A DNA stretch of 64,000 bases. Source: Scatophagus argus. Taxonomy: Eukaryota > Chordata > Actinopteri > Scatophagidae. The stretch spans positions 7,572,774-7,636,773 of the forward strand of contig NC_058513.1 in assembly GCF_020382885.2 (NCBI RefSeq), given 5' to 3'. The notes beneath the pieces were generated by a model that saw only the letters and a list, made by a program, of their open reading frames with translations, was not told the DNA's origin and searched no databases. Shown here one piece after another: positions 1 through 18,177 of this stretch (the first letter of the stretch is position 1; each line of letters starts with the position of its first letter). The position numbers and the translations under genes were made by a program.

Positions 1-341
1 AATGTAGTGATCTTGGATAGCAAGTAAGCTCATCAGTTTAGACTAAATCACAAAAGCCACTTCAATTCTTACCACAAGAGGGCGCAATTTGGTCAAATTT
101 AACTCGATGATCAGCGCAGCAATCTTCTACAATCTGAGGGGGATTAAAGGATGGTAAACCTATAAACCACTCTTTTGAAACAGTCCAGCAGTTTAATTTT
201 TGTATTTTGTCAAAGCCTCAGTGCTTTCCAGCTATTGTTTATTATCTAGTGCTAATGCTGGATCACATGGCTGCAACACTTACAGTTCCATACAGTCCAG
301 TTCTCAACCTGAAAGTGCTGGATCTACTGTGGAGATTTATG
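1..341. other. 3' flank of tmem235, no gene seen
   Basis: This is the downstream flank of the minus-strand tmem235 gene and probably contains its 3' UTR. A TTTAAT near 190 reads ATTAAA on the minus strand and could be a variant polyadenylation signal. No open frame here resembles a known protein. Confidence 0.4.
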
Positions 342-5946
<5,605 letters not shown>

Positions 5947-6616
5947 CCTGTACAGGTGAGGGTTGGTTTTGCGCCTAACAGTGAGGACTTCAAGTCAAGG
6001 CGCGTCGCGGATTTTTCTACTGCTGATCCAGTCTTTCAAACATAGAAACGCTCTTTGCAGTGTGACGGCGTTGAGCTTTCCCGTGAAGGCAGCAATTAAA
6101 ATCGACACTGTGTACTTGGAGATCAACTTATCCCTGACTGAATTATTCAAGTGACAAAGCTGCGAAGATGATCACAGTCTGAAGAGTCCAACAACAGCGC
6201 CTCCTGTCTGGGAGGGGCTTCAGTTTGTTCGGGAGGCGCACAATTTCAAGCACTACAAGGAGAGAGACGATGTTATTGGAATATGGGGTGTCAGCTGCGC
6301 TTACACTTACTAAGGTAAAAAAAATAAGGATGCACAGATACATTTTCAAGTCTTATACGGGGTTGATCAAGCACCACCGGTCAGAGCAACCCATGATTTT
6401 GTTTGGGATAAAAATAACACCAGACTGTTTCACAGCAAAGAACAAGTTTAATGAATAAAAACGGGAGTTAATACAGATGACAGTGTTACAAAGAAAACAT
6501 GAGGGCTTATGGAGGGAACATGAAAAGCATTTCAAGCAGAAAACAGTCAGTCGCTTTCCAGCTACAATTAATCTCTCACACACCACCCATCTCATTCATC
6601 AGCATCTATTCTCACG

Positions 6617-9014
6617 TCACTCTTCACCCATGGCTGTCTTGATGATATCTGTTCTTCTCAGTTTGGCTGCCTCTTCAAACTTGCTGATGGCCTCGTTACA
6701 GGATTTGTTCTGTGGGTGGAGGAAATGAAATCTGGATCAGAAATGATGCCAAGGTCCCTTGTTCTCACAGGAACTTTAACACTTTGCAGGGGTTAGTCGT
6801 GAAAGATAATATAACTGAGATACAATAGTGAGAGAACAGACTAGTGAAATGCGAAGGCAGTTATACAGTTTTATCTGACTTAACAGTCAATTGATTACAT
6901 TATGCAAGTAATTTGAGAGTTATGGTTCGCTGAAGAACATACAATGATGAACTTGTGCCTCTCCTTCTGTAGTTTGAAGAATTCCTCCACTGTCAGTTCT
7001 TCCACTTTCTTCTTCAGGGCGATGAAGTGGCAGGAAGGTGAATGAGATTTGTGCTCCTTTCTGACAACAAAACACGAGAGTGATTTGACAAATATTTAAT
7101 TTCGAGGACAATGCACAAATTGTGCACACACACACATAAGGACTGAATGGACAGCACTCCAACACAAGCCCGCTTGCTATGGAGAAAACAGCCAAAACAC
7201 AACATAATACACAGTGTTGTGAGGTTTAACGGCAGTGACAACTTCACAGCAACTCAACCGTTTCATTTCAGTGACCGTAAATATAAAGCTAATTTCCACA
7301 TTTACAGGTGATGATGCACCAGTTTAAAATAGGGGTGTGGTGTCATACTGGTACATACTTGACCATAACTGTGATATGAAAAAAAAAAAAAGAAAGAAAG
7401 AAAAACTGGTATTGTGTCAATAATAAACAGCAAAGATGTTAGGCCTTGCAGACCTTTTGTTTATCAGTTCATCTGGCTGCTTTTTCACTATTCATTAAGT
7501 ATATGTTGTTTTTCTCCCTGCACCCATACTTTGAGTCTAATTCATTTGCCAAAAAGAGAAAAAACACACGATAAACAAAAAGTTCAAGATGAATTTCACT
7601 TATAGCATTTATCTTTTTTTGTTTTTTTCAAATTCTCTACTGATATCTTGGTTATATTATTGTGATTTTTTTCTAATCTGTAGTGAAAATCTAATATTGT
7701 AACAGCCCTTGGTACAAACACTGCAAAACAAACAACAACAACAAAAAAAAACATGTCACACACCAAGGAGGAAAGTCTTGTGAACTATAACAGTAAGTGG
7801 AAAATCTCACTGGAAACGGTCACAAGCCAGCTCTCGCATACACATATTCAAATAAGTTTTATAAGCACTGCACTGATTTTACACATTAAAGATGAGTTTA
7901 TTAGTTATTTGAAGTACCACTCTACATGCAAAAACAGCTGTATATACTGTACGTTATGAAGATTTCTGAAGTCTGAGAAAACGTACATGAATTTAAGAAA
8001 TCCAGTGTTTTTTGGAGCTTGAGAACAGAACAGAAATAACCTGATAATTAAAAAAAAACATGGTGTGTCAATCTCTAGCACCCAAAATTTATGGACATGC
8101 AGTATTAAACCACTAGAGTGCTGTACTGCCCCTGTATACATATAACGATGAAATATTTTCATTTATAACTTTCCTCATTATTTTGTTTTTTTTACATTTA
8201 CATTCAGCATTTTTACCATGCTGAATTTGTTGTTACACAACCCTGTTTCTCTAAGATGTTTATTATGATTATTATTATTATTATTGTTATTATTATGCCC
8301 CATGAGCTGAGTAATGTGTTATCTTACTCTGGGTCGTCCTCCGGCTCCCAGCCCTCCAGCTCTTTACGGCAGAAGAAACACATAGCGATGTCTGGGCTGT
8401 TCTCTGAAGGGGTATGAATGAAGCCAGCTTTGGCCATCTGGCAAAACAAATGAGCAGACAGACAACATTTAAACAAAAGCTGTATTTGGTGCTGAAATGA
8501 TCACTCAATTCATTAGCTAACCTATAGACAGAAAATGAATCAACAAAAACTTTATTGTTCCATAAATATTGTATAAGCAAGCAAATGCCCATAACTGAAA
8601 CAATAGTAGATCCCCAGAAAATTAATCGTCAATTATTTTGATAATCAACCACATGTAAAATGTAACCGTAAACGTCTCAAATCCAAAGCCTTCACTGCGA
8701 GAAGCTAATCTAACCACTGCGACAGAGCTAACGTTATTCTAAATTAAAGAACTGAATACCTAGCTAGAGTTATTATCTAACAGATGTGCATCTAGAGTTA
8801 AGGGTGCATCGCCTATCATCTGAACATTAACTGTTTCTTCTTGCATTGGAGCTTACTGTTACTATGCTAACCGCACAAATGTTAAGCGTTTTAAACATGC
8901 ACTCACGTTCTCCGGTGTACATGTACAGTCTTCGTCGAATGGCCACCCCTCGAAAGTTTTCAGTCTGTTCTCATAAAAATACATTTTGATATCTTCTTCG
9001 TTACAAAGATCCAT
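6617..9014 (-). CDS. birc5: Survivin (baculoviral IAP repeat-containing 5), 4 exons
   Basis: Minus-strand exons are 8907-9014, 8328-8437, 6943-7060 and 6617-6709, all GT-AG, giving 142 aa, the same length as human survivin. It has a single BIR domain with zinc ligands Cys56, Cys59, His76 and Cys83 (C-x2-C-x16-H-x6-C) and the hallmark [16 protein letters not shown]1-type Thr33-Pro site sits in CTCTPEN, matching human Thr34. The remainder is the long C-terminal helix that binds borealin and INCENP. Survivin belongs to the chromosomal passenger complex, which places Aurora B at centromeres and midzone. It also has anti-apoptotic roles. It is transcribed divergently from faap100, and its promoter has CCAAT and CHR-like elements typical of G2/M genes. 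TTTAAT at 6447-6452 (ATTAAA on this strand) may be the polyadenylation signal. Teleosts often have two birc5 paralogues; I cannot tell which this is. Confidence 0.96.
7379..7404. repeat. A-rich simple repeat in birc5 intron 2
   Basis: An A-run followed by GAAA repeats. No other structure is seen. Confidence 0.6.
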
Positions 9015-9785
9015 TGTATTTAACGTTAAAAATCGTCGACAACTTCACTTCGAACGGCTGTATCAGCACCACCTAAAGCCTCCGAGCTAAACGGTGTTTT
9101 CAAATTTCGGTAAGTGTTCACTTCAACTGTTTTGATTGGTGGATCAAGGCCACGTGCTTTCCGTATTCTCTTCTTCTTCATGGATGACAACATATAAAGT
9201 GCACAGACACGGCACCCAGCGTTCATTGCTGTGTAAACTCATACTGGAGCTGAAACTGTTGTCTAACACAATACATTTTCTTAATAAATTGTTTTTGGGG
9301 GAATACAAGTCACATTCCTCTTGTCTCCGAGCCTTGAAATAATTTGAAACACCAAACCAACACCAGCCGTCTTGAATGTGGTTTCCGTATATTTTTCAAG
9401 GATAATGTAGTTATTGGTGATACAAAGCGGTGGAATCCAAGTTAATTTAGTGAATCAAGTTTTTTTTTTTAAGTAATGTAAATCAAAACTATTTCTACAT
9501 ACTCCTGTACAATAGGTGGCGGTATGCACCTTCAAAATGGGTGATCGCAATTTGATATTAAACGGATGTAGAAGAAGAAGACGTTCTTGCTTGTTACTGG
9601 TCCAAAAGTCGACGCGGGGAATTATGTGACAGCGTCTCGTCCACTGTAAACATCTCATCAAATTATACCCGGTCCAGTTTTGCCCCAATCGTTCATTTTT
9701 TTATCCCTTGTTCAGCTAACAGTGTTAACAGCGTGCCTAACGTTTATGCAGACTCGTCAGTTTCTTCTTCGTCGGTGTTGTGGTT
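9015..9785. promoter_or_regulatory. Shared divergent promoter of birc5 and faap100
   Basis: The two start codons are 771 bp apart and face away from each other. Near birc5 the sequence shows a CHR-like element (TTTGAA on the minus strand, 9099-9104), a TTCGAA (9049-9054), an inverted CCAAT box (9135-9139) and an E-box CACGTG (9151-9156). CCAAT plus CHR is the known arrangement of genes repressed by the DREAM complex and induced in G2/M, human BIRC5 included. Near faap100 there is a plus-strand CCAAT at 9685-9689. The middle (about 9512-9590) resembles a short interspersed sequence ending in GAAGAAGAAGACG that I have seen repeatedly in fish genomes. The motifs are seen directly; their function is inferred. 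Confidence 0.7.
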
Positions 9786-9808
9786 ATGGAAGGACGATGT
9801 GCTGTTGA
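9746..9808 (+). other. Possible upstream ORF overlapping the faap100 start
   Basis: An ATG at 9746 opens a 20-codon frame, out of frame with faap100, that ends in TGA at 9806-9808, past the faap100 ATG at 9786. If the transcript starts upstream of 9746, this overlapping uORF could reduce initiation at the main start. Confidence 0.3.
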
Positions 9809-12800
9809 GACTTGGGCAGACTTTGGCTTCTTAGGTCCATCATACACAGCAAAGGTCAGGTTTAGCGGTGGGACAGATGTGTTTCTCTGCACAGGCAACG
9901 ACGAGGTCTATGTCTTCAATACTAAAGAGGGGAAACTCACGGCAAGTAACTTGGACATTGATCAGCTATCACAAATAGACTAGAAAGGTCCACTGAGTAG
10001 ATCAAGTTGTAAAAATAACTGCACATGTTCTGTGTTAGACTGTTTTATGTTGTTTTGTTGCAGGTTGTCCTACAGTTTCCCGGTCCCGTTAGTGACCTGA
10101 TTGGGAGTCATGACAAGCAGCTCCTCTATGTTGCCTGTACAAGTGGAATTTATTGTGTCGGTTTACAGTTCCTGCTATCTAGGTATGAACTTACACAGGT
10201 GGTCCAGTGTTAGCACATTCATAACAACTGGATTTTCATTCAGTTTCTCTTAAGTCTGAGAATAAATGTGTTATATACAATTTGTTAAACTGAATCTTGT
10301 CAAAAGCCCCTTACTTACACGACTTTTCACCTCTGCAGAACTGAAAGTTTAGCAACTGACACCTCTTCCAGTCCAGCTGAGCTGAAAATTTCTTCAGAGT
10401 TCCTGGTTGTTCCAGAAGAAGGTGTTTTGTCACTGCTTCTCGTCCATTCGGTACTCCTGACTCTTTCCCAGAGAGACACGTCCTGGATGTTGATCCTGTA
10501 CAATTCTTCAAAACAGTCAGTCTCTGGCAGCTATGAAATGCTCACTTCATTCAGTCTACCACTGGCCTCATGTGTTGTTCACGATGACACAGAGGGAAGC
10601 ACAGGAAGGAGAATGAGGCCTGTGCTGATTTGTGTCCATTCGAGTGATATAACACCGCCATCGTCCACATCTTTGTCAGAGACCTCTTTAACTGAAGGCC
10701 ATTTCCACCTTGAGTCAGTCCTCTTCAAAGTTCTGTTTGGGATTGATGCTGCCCTCAGCAAATCACCGATTATCCTTTGTGGAATGCCTGACGGGCGCCT
10801 GTGTTACCTTCCTCTGCGTCTGCCAGGATCACGGCTCCAAGTCCTGCATAGCTTGGAGCAGCCAGTTGTATTTGTTGGAGCCTCCTGTGTCATGGAAACG
10901 GGTCCAGGACATGCAAAGTGTTTGGTGGCGGTGGGAAAACTAGGGAGAGTGGTGCTGATCAAAATGAAAAAGGAAGGGCCAGAGGAAGGGGGCAGCACAG
11001 CTAGTTTTATTGAGAGGTGTGTACCAGGGCCTGTGATGTGTGGATGTATGGATAAAAAGTGTCTTTACTACAGCACAGGCACAGACCTGATGAGTCTGGA
11101 TCTATCAGAGGAATCATCTGGAAGGAAGGGCCAGGAATGGGATGAGGAGTCATCCAGTAAGACATATACTGCCCTCCAAAGCCCCACCAGTTTAAATGTG
11201 TGCAGAGTCATCACCCTGGCTGAGCCTACATGCAACACTGCAGGTAAGCAGACTGAGGTCCGTCACAGATTTGCTGACTTTACAAATACAAACCACAGAA
11301 CAATTTCCTTGACATGGCTTTCAGTTGATTCATGAGTGAGTTACACAATAGATATGGTGTGGTTTGGCTGTACACAGTTTGAAACAGTTACTGTTTTGAA
11401 ACTTTTCTCTGTGAAGTGTGTTTGAGGCAGCTGCTGAACAAAAACCAGAAAGTTCACTTTGAAAGTTCACTCCCTCTCACAGAGGCTGGTGTGATTTTGA
11501 CCACAAATTAATGAGAATATAAAAGTGATATTATGTTCACTGTGGTGAATTTGCTGTCTCAAGTTAGTTGACTGTAATATAGAAGTAAAAGTAATAGAAA
11601 CAAATCTAAAAAGAAAAGTAAACCATTCCTATATACTGTCAGATCCTTCTGTCCATTAGGTGGTGGCGGCTGTTACTTTATCAACAAAGTTTTTGTTGTT
11701 TTTAGTCTTTTCACCCCACATCCAATTAAGATTTGGAGCAGTGCACAAGTTTATATGTGTAGCGGACAAGAGTATGTGTTAATAAATTGATATGGCCGTT
11801 GTGCCACTTATACTACCAATATCTTGTATCCTTGTATACCAGGTGAAGTTCAGTTGCTGGGGCTGTCTGTCAGGGGACAGCTCCAGAGGATCACTTTACC
11901 TGTGAGGAGAGAGGATACAAGATTGTCTAAGATGCTCTCCACCCAGGTGGGCCACAGTGTCAGGGACCTCTTATCTGCCATTGGGGATGTTTGTGAAAGG
12001 TATACCCAAGATGATTTCTTTTTGAATTGCTGAAATGGAACACAGTAGACATATATTATACTGAACTTTATCTTTCTTTTGACATGAATATGATTTTCCT
12101 TGCTGTCCTTTAGAGCATCAGTGCTGAAAACAGCCATCAGATCAAAAAGTCAAATTCTGAAGCACATGAATCAAGTGCTTAACATCAGCTTCCTGCTGAT
12201 AGCCAGCACAAATAGTGAAGAGCATCTTCATGTCCAGGAAAAGCCAATCAGATGTCATGCTGTGACTGAGTGGAGCAGATTGCTTCAAAAAGATTCCCTG
12301 AACCTGAGATGTGTCCTGGATAATTCAAGTCCTTTTGTTTTGGAACAAGGCTGGACACTGAGCATCACTGTATTTCCTCTGTCATATTCTCCCAGCACAG
12401 GGGGAGAAAGCTCCTCCACAAATTTTTCATTCCCATTCCACAACCTCCATCCGGGGGAAACTTTAGAAGTGTCATTGCCTCTAGTAGCTGCAGTGGACAT
12501 ATCCTTCCCCATGACAGTGAGCTTCTCGCTCACCTTCTCACTCTCAAGGCTTCTTGGAGAGGAGGCAGCAAACCTTTCTGGTTCACAGAGTAGCTGCATC
12601 AGTTTGCCCTTGAACACACTGACAGTGGATTGGTTGCACGCCCTGCAGGTGAACAGTTCGATAGCTACACAGACAAAGGCCACATCTCAATGCAACAATA
12701 CCCCAATGGATTCCATCCAAGCTTTTGTAAGCTCACGCAGGATAAGATGTAGTGGAAAAAGAGAGGGAGGAGGAGAGAGCGCTTCAAAGGCCGAGCGAGT

Positions 12801-14845
12801 TCAGTATTCAGCAAGTGTGCGGGTTTCATCAGAGTTATTGCAAGATACGCTTGTGTTTAAAAGCTCTGATTCGGACCGTCAGGGACCAAATTTGGCCCCT
12901 CGAAATGTGTGCTTTTCTTTACTGGAATGGCTGTTGTCTGAAGGCCCTGGGGGAGTGACAACAGGACACCAAAGAGACAAAATCAGCAGCTCAGTGGTCC
13001 ATGCTCGAGGTCCAAATGGGCACACAGTCACACTGACTGCAAAAGAGGTAACAAATGATTTAATATACTGTTTAACCTTTGTAACTGACCTGCTATTATT
13101 TGCTAGTGAATGGATGCTCCTTTGTTCTCCAGGTAGATGTAGGGGAGGAGAGCATGAGGAAGGAGGAGTCCCTGACCATAGTGGAGGTTCGAGTTGAGAG
13201 CTCATCCATAGCAGCAGTGTGTGGACTGCATCATGCTGTGCTGCGCCGGGTAGAGGTACAAACGCTCACACATTGCCAACGTTTCCAGAATTTTCAGAGA
13301 AACTTACAGTCATAAACATTTACAAATATTTTTCGACATATATAATGGTTTGAGTTTTGGTCAAACAGCGACTAGACATCACATCTGCCTTGGACTATCC
13401 CAGACTGCCACGTCTCGGCCTTTTCTCAGCAGGCGTGATAAATATGCTTGTCCCTTCTTTTAGATGCAAAGTTTTATGTGAAATTCATTCAGATTCATCA
13501 CCTGCTCTATTCCTACATAGACTCTGTTGCAGAGGGCTCCAGAGAGGGCTGCTTCTACAAAGAGGGTCCAGAGATTAGGTTTAAGACAGGCACTGCAGCG
13601 GGCTCAGGTGAGACTTACATTTTGTCTATAGATCATATTTACATGTTGGCTGTGGGAAGCTCAAATGCTGGGATAATGTCATACTGCTGTGTTGCACTAA
13701 CTAACTAACTAGACACAAACTAACGTTGGCATTCAACCACTTCCTAGCTAACATTACCATTTGATAGTGCTACATGAAACGATGGAAAAAGCCAAAATTA
13801 ACTGGGGAATATCAAGGCACATTTTGGACGCATTAATTAAGCCTTACTTTTACTCTATCAAGCCTGTTTCTGATTAACCAGAGCATTTCTGAGATGACGA
13901 GATGACAATGAACTTTACGTTGCAATCCAGTGTTTTTTAATTCCAGGCTTAAACAAATATATTCAAGATGTTTGTATTCAGAATTAATTTACACCTTTTT
14001 CGATTGTATTATGTAAGTCTATGAAATGATAATGTTAGCTGTTGTCTAAGGGTAGCTAATTTGTTATTAGATATGTCCTGTTATTTTGAAATATGGCCCA
14101 GTGTCCCTGCAGATTGTTACTATCCGTCGTCTTTTCGGTTGCTGATCCCTCGAGAAGCAGTAAAATGATACCAATTTGTCATATTCCAAACATTTATAAA
14201 ACTTACAATTTTCAACCCAACAGTCTGACATTATTGCTCAGTATGAGGCTCCCTCATTGCTTGAGAGGAAAATGGCCATATGATTATGGTGTATAGGGTG
14301 TGAAACAAACAGTCATTTTTATTATTTTTTTATTATCATCTGTCCTTTATTAATAATTAATTATATATTCAGAAATGAATAGCCTTTAAACTTCATGACA
14401 GGTGCTCATTGTAAACAACAGTAAAAACATTCCATTTACACAAACATGAAAGGAAGAAAAGTAAGGGGATCTCATAGTTGGAAAAGTAACCAGCAACTGT
14501 GTACCCCAAAAGATAAATAAATAAAATCTTATTCATAAACAAATATAAACATAGCAAAATAATAAATAAATAAATACATGAATAAAATTAAGTCAGCCCA
14601 TTAAGCTGGAGACTTCTGTAAGATCACAGTGATGCACCCATGATTGTATTTGAATCTAAGGTATCTTGATTTTTTTCTGAATGTTTGCCTCTTTCCTTCT
14701 GGTTTCATGTCAGCACCTGTTAGAGCAGATCCAGCAAAGTCGGGTATCGGGGACCTTTGGTATGGGCGCGTCCACAGGACAGATGAGCCGATCTCTTTTC
14801 TGCATTTACCAAGAACTCAGAGAAAATCCTCTTCTTATAATTTGA
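9786..14845 (+). CDS. faap100: Fanconi anemia core complex-associated protein 100, 8 exons
   Basis: Exons are 9786-9941, 10064-10182, 10339-11243, 11843-11999, 12114-13047, 13133-13255, 13521-13607 and 14714-14845. They give 870 aa (human about 881). FAAP100 forms the FANCB-FANCL-FAAP100 module of the nuclear Fanconi core complex, which ubiquitinates FANCD2/FANCI at interstrand crosslinks. Matches to human include the N-terminal propeller phrase VFLCTGNDEVYVF, LFGIDAALSKSPIILCGMPD, SSPFVLEQGWTLSI, VRVESSSIAAVCGLHHAV, and the C-terminal helix ending YQELRENPLLII. Intron 1 has a GC donor (ACG then GCAAGT); the nearby GT gives an early stop. Exon 7 (29 codons) follows the acceptor TTCCTACATAG. 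Two other open frames over the same stretch do not join to the last exon. The gene is head-to-head with birc5 and converges on fscn2. Confidence 0.93.
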
Positions 14846-15125
14846 TAAAGCCTACACTGTGGCTTTATTAAATTCAGTTCAGTTTTATATAACCTGTCCT
14901 TGCAGCTGATTGAGTAATGACGTCGACATATTGTAACTGTACTTTTTCATCACCATAAACAGATGTTACCATTCATGGTCGTTCTCATATTATTCATTCA
15001 TTCTCCATTATTATTTTGTTATTGTACATATTCTACAGCTGTAATAATTATGGTCGCTCACAGTGGGGTTTTTTTTGTTAGATGTGTGCTTCTGTTTAAT
15101 TTCTCTTTACAAACCATTATGTTCA

Positions 15126-15308
15126 GCACACGGTGACCGAAGAGCTCAGGTGGCCTAAAAATACATGCAATTACAGCCCAAATGGAAAAGCTCTCTCACA
15201 GCTGAGTGAAGTTCCTCTGACTGACGGTCTCATGATGTGCGAGACATGTAGGTGTAACAGTAACATAGTACCTGATGTACACTGCAGGCACAGGCACTCA
15301 GTTACAGG
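15126..15308 (+). other. Exon-like open block, unrecognised
   Basis: A 183-nt stretch (61 codons) follows TTATGTTCAG and ends at ACAG/GTGAGT, with an open frame rich in Cys and His (MCETCRCN, then CRHRH). It looks like an internal exon of whole-codon length. I recognise no family and see no partner exons; faap100 already has a convincing stop at 14843-14845. It could be chance or an exon of an unknown transcript. Confidence 0.2.
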
Positions 15309-16344
15309 TGAGTGGATGATTGCAGGGATTTAATCATAAATGTACAATAAATTAAAAAGTAAGTAATTTGAGTTCTCCTAATCATCCTAAAGGGTTGTTC
15401 AGGTCTACACCAACTAAAATGAACGTTCCAACTTCTGCTCCAGTAAAGTTTTGTCTGAGTAGAATCCATTATTTCAACTGTACACTGAATATCAAAATAA
15501 TAAAACACATTTACTGATGGAGACAGTTGAGATTCTCCAGAATTTTCTGACTTGAACACAGAGAGCCTGGGTAAACTTGGTAACTACTGACCGTCTCCTT
15601 TGAACATGGAGATGGTCATTCCATGCAGTACTGTACATAATCATTTTAATGAGATATAAAGAAAATAAGGAATTATGAGCTTATAATCAATTAGAAATTA
15701 GAATCAACAAATGAGAACATGAACATTTATTCTTTTACTCAGAAGAAGAAAAATGAGTGAAGGACAGCAGTAGGCGCAGACAGTCCTCTTTGTCCAAATA
15801 ACATATTCACTGTTTTCAGTATGGAATGGAAGAACCACAGCAGTGAGCACAGTGCTTAGAAGGAGATTAAGAAACAGACAGGAGGTCAACCAGCAACCAG
15901 CAGACCATTTTGACTGCAGTTGGTGAGTGGCTACTCCTGCTCAGACCATGACAAAAACATGGAATACTACTGCTTACTGCCATGGCAGGAACAGCCTGCT
16001 GGTACCATGGCTCAAACAGTTCCTGTGGGTTGTGCCTCAACAGCATTTATCTGCCTAAAAGCAGTGATAGAGTCTCTCTGTTCTGCAGAGATTCTCATAG
16101 TTCATCCACCAATAACTGACCAAACAGCAGACCAGTGAAACTGCATTATGACTGGTGAGCAACTGTTGCCATCTCCTTTTATCACTACAGTAAGAGCAAC
16201 ACCTTACAGAAACAGCATCAGCAACTGCTGGTCTCCACATGTCCACAGCAGCTGCATGTCCTGACTTGTGTATGTCTTTGCTTCCTGATCTCTGAAGCTC
16301 AGAGGTAGGAGAAGGTAGAAATACTCTCTTAAAAGTAAACATCA

Positions 16345-16610
16345 TGCATTTAATTTTTTACTTTAGTAAAAGTACCAAACAAAAAGTACTCATTCTGCAG
16401 AATGGTATGTTTCAGAATATGTATTGTATATTATGTAACTAGATTACAATCTTAACTTCAATTTACTCTTTATTTATCTATATAATATGATCTGTAATAT
16501 AATTGATTTTATTTTGTATAATTAGACTAAATCTAAAAAGCAACTTGCAACTAAAGTTGTCAAATAAATAGTACCTCAGACCTGTACTTAAGTACAATAC
16601 TGTATAGGTT
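16345..16610 (+). repeat. Old interspersed repeat of fish type
   Basis: Contains AAAGTACTCATTCTGCAGAA and a later GTACTTAAGTACAATACTG, both characteristic of a very common teleost interspersed repeat. It is related to the block at 765-1025. No coding potential is seen. Confidence 0.5.
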
Positions 16611-17758
16611 CTTTCTTTTTACACAGTCCTCAACAAAAATAATGTGGATTTAACAAATAATAATAAAAAAACAACAGAAAGAACAGAACCTCAGCAGTGA
16701 TGAATCAGCACTTGCACATGATGATGATGCTGCTCCAACAGTAGGTAATTTATTTTTACAGCTTTCAACAGAACAGCAGAAATGAAAGTTGATTTTAACA
16801 TACAAATGGGACCCAAACCTCTGCAGAGGACTCTAAGGACCAGCAGACTTGAGGATCCTCCTCAAAGTCCTGCTGGGGACATCTGCAGTGTCTCCTCCAG
16901 ATGAAGAAGCAGCCACCCGACTGCAGCTGATGATTCTACCTCGTCTCAGCAAAAGCAAGAGAGCTCAGAGGTGAAAGTGTATGTTTACCTGTAACACTAC
17001 ACAAGGTTTTCACTTCACAAGGTAGGCTAACATTTTGAAATATTGGATATTGAATTATTGACATTTAGGATGTGTGCACATCCACAAATTATACATTGTT
17101 GTGTGGGCATGTGGGCAGGTTCATGTAGAAATTGATTTCCCCACATGGCTCCAAGTAGTCATGATGACACAAGATTACAGTCACCAAAACTGTCAAAAAC
17201 CAAATGACTTGCCTGTATCGCTATATAAAGCTGTAACGCTATATCGAGGTTTGACGAGATGTCAAATGTGTGGATGCACTCTTAGATAAGACTGGTCTTG
17301 ATTTCTATAATGCTTGTAGAAATGTGATAAGACTAGAACAAAACACAAGCAGACATACAGTTTGTATCTTTGCATTCACAAAAGAAAGAAAAGCATAACA
17401 GAGGAACAAATGACAGAAGGTTGGAACGCTCCTGCTTGTATTGGTAGGATACAGCTGCCATGTACATGAGTCTTACTTACAGTTTCTGCAGGTAACTAGA
17501 AACCCAATCGTTCTTGTCTGCTTAATAATCATCCTCAGATGGAAGTACTGTGCTAATGACTTGAACTCCTCTTGAAGGTGACCTCACTCGTAATGGTGGC
17601 AATGTGTGTCTCAGATGTCACCCTGATTCATTTCACTTCTTAGACTGAGTGTCATTACACACCTGTATTAGTACTGTCAATATTGCCTATAAGGAGTGGT
17701 AGAAAGTCTGACTGGATGTCATGCCTATGATAGGTTTTACTGCACAAATTTAAAAGTC

Positions 17759-17764
17759 TTTATT
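17759..17764 (-). terminator. Candidate fscn2 polyadenylation signal AATAAA
   Basis: TTTATT on the plus strand is AATAAA on the minus strand, about 415 nt after the fscn2 stop codon. It is the first canonical signal I noticed downstream of the gene. Confidence 0.5.
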
Positions 17765-18177
17765 GAAAGAGGATTTTTTTATTATTTTATTGGTTTTTTT
17801 TAACATAGATAAACAAAAAAAATCTGTTGTTCAGCTTCAGAACAGAAATTGTGCAGTAAATGCTCAATGGAAAGAAAATATCTAAAAGAACAACACAAAA
17901 ACTTCAGTTTTCATTCACACTATTTTTTTTCTGTTTTGAGGTCAAGAACTGATTGAAAACGTTGTTCACTTCATCAAGACGTTTCTTGGCTGGTCAGTTC
18001 CGCTGCTTGCACTTTGTCCTCCCCATTTGAGTCGGTTATCTCTGAGTTGTCTGTTGCCACCTCAGTACAGGCTCTTCACCGATGAGTAACCGTGTTTCAC
18101 CTCAAAATGCCACAGAATTAACTTAACAGTGAAAGGAGTCAGAGTCAGGCCTTGGCTTGGGACTGTTTTGGATTGTA

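Larger units (their letters stand above)
14846..17758. other. faap100-fscn2 intergenic spacer
   Basis: About 2.9 kb between the convergent genes. An ATTAAA near 14868 is a possible faap100 polyadenylation signal. The rest is AT-rich with old repeats (16345-16610), an exon-like open block at 15126-15308 and no recognisable gene. Confidence 0.5.

Noticed and set aside
10427..11335. faap100 exon 3 as a stand-alone 302-codon gene
   Set aside because: Its frame continues from exon 2, ends at a GTAAGC donor at 11244, and the residues after that are intron.
13369..13578. Open frame QRLDITSALDYPRLPRLG... after an acceptor at 13368, considered as faap100 exon 7
   Set aside because: It cannot be joined in frame to the last exon without a 30-53 nt intron or frameshifts. 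Starting exon 7 at 13521 gives an exact in-frame join and matches the human RVQ...LRQ helix.
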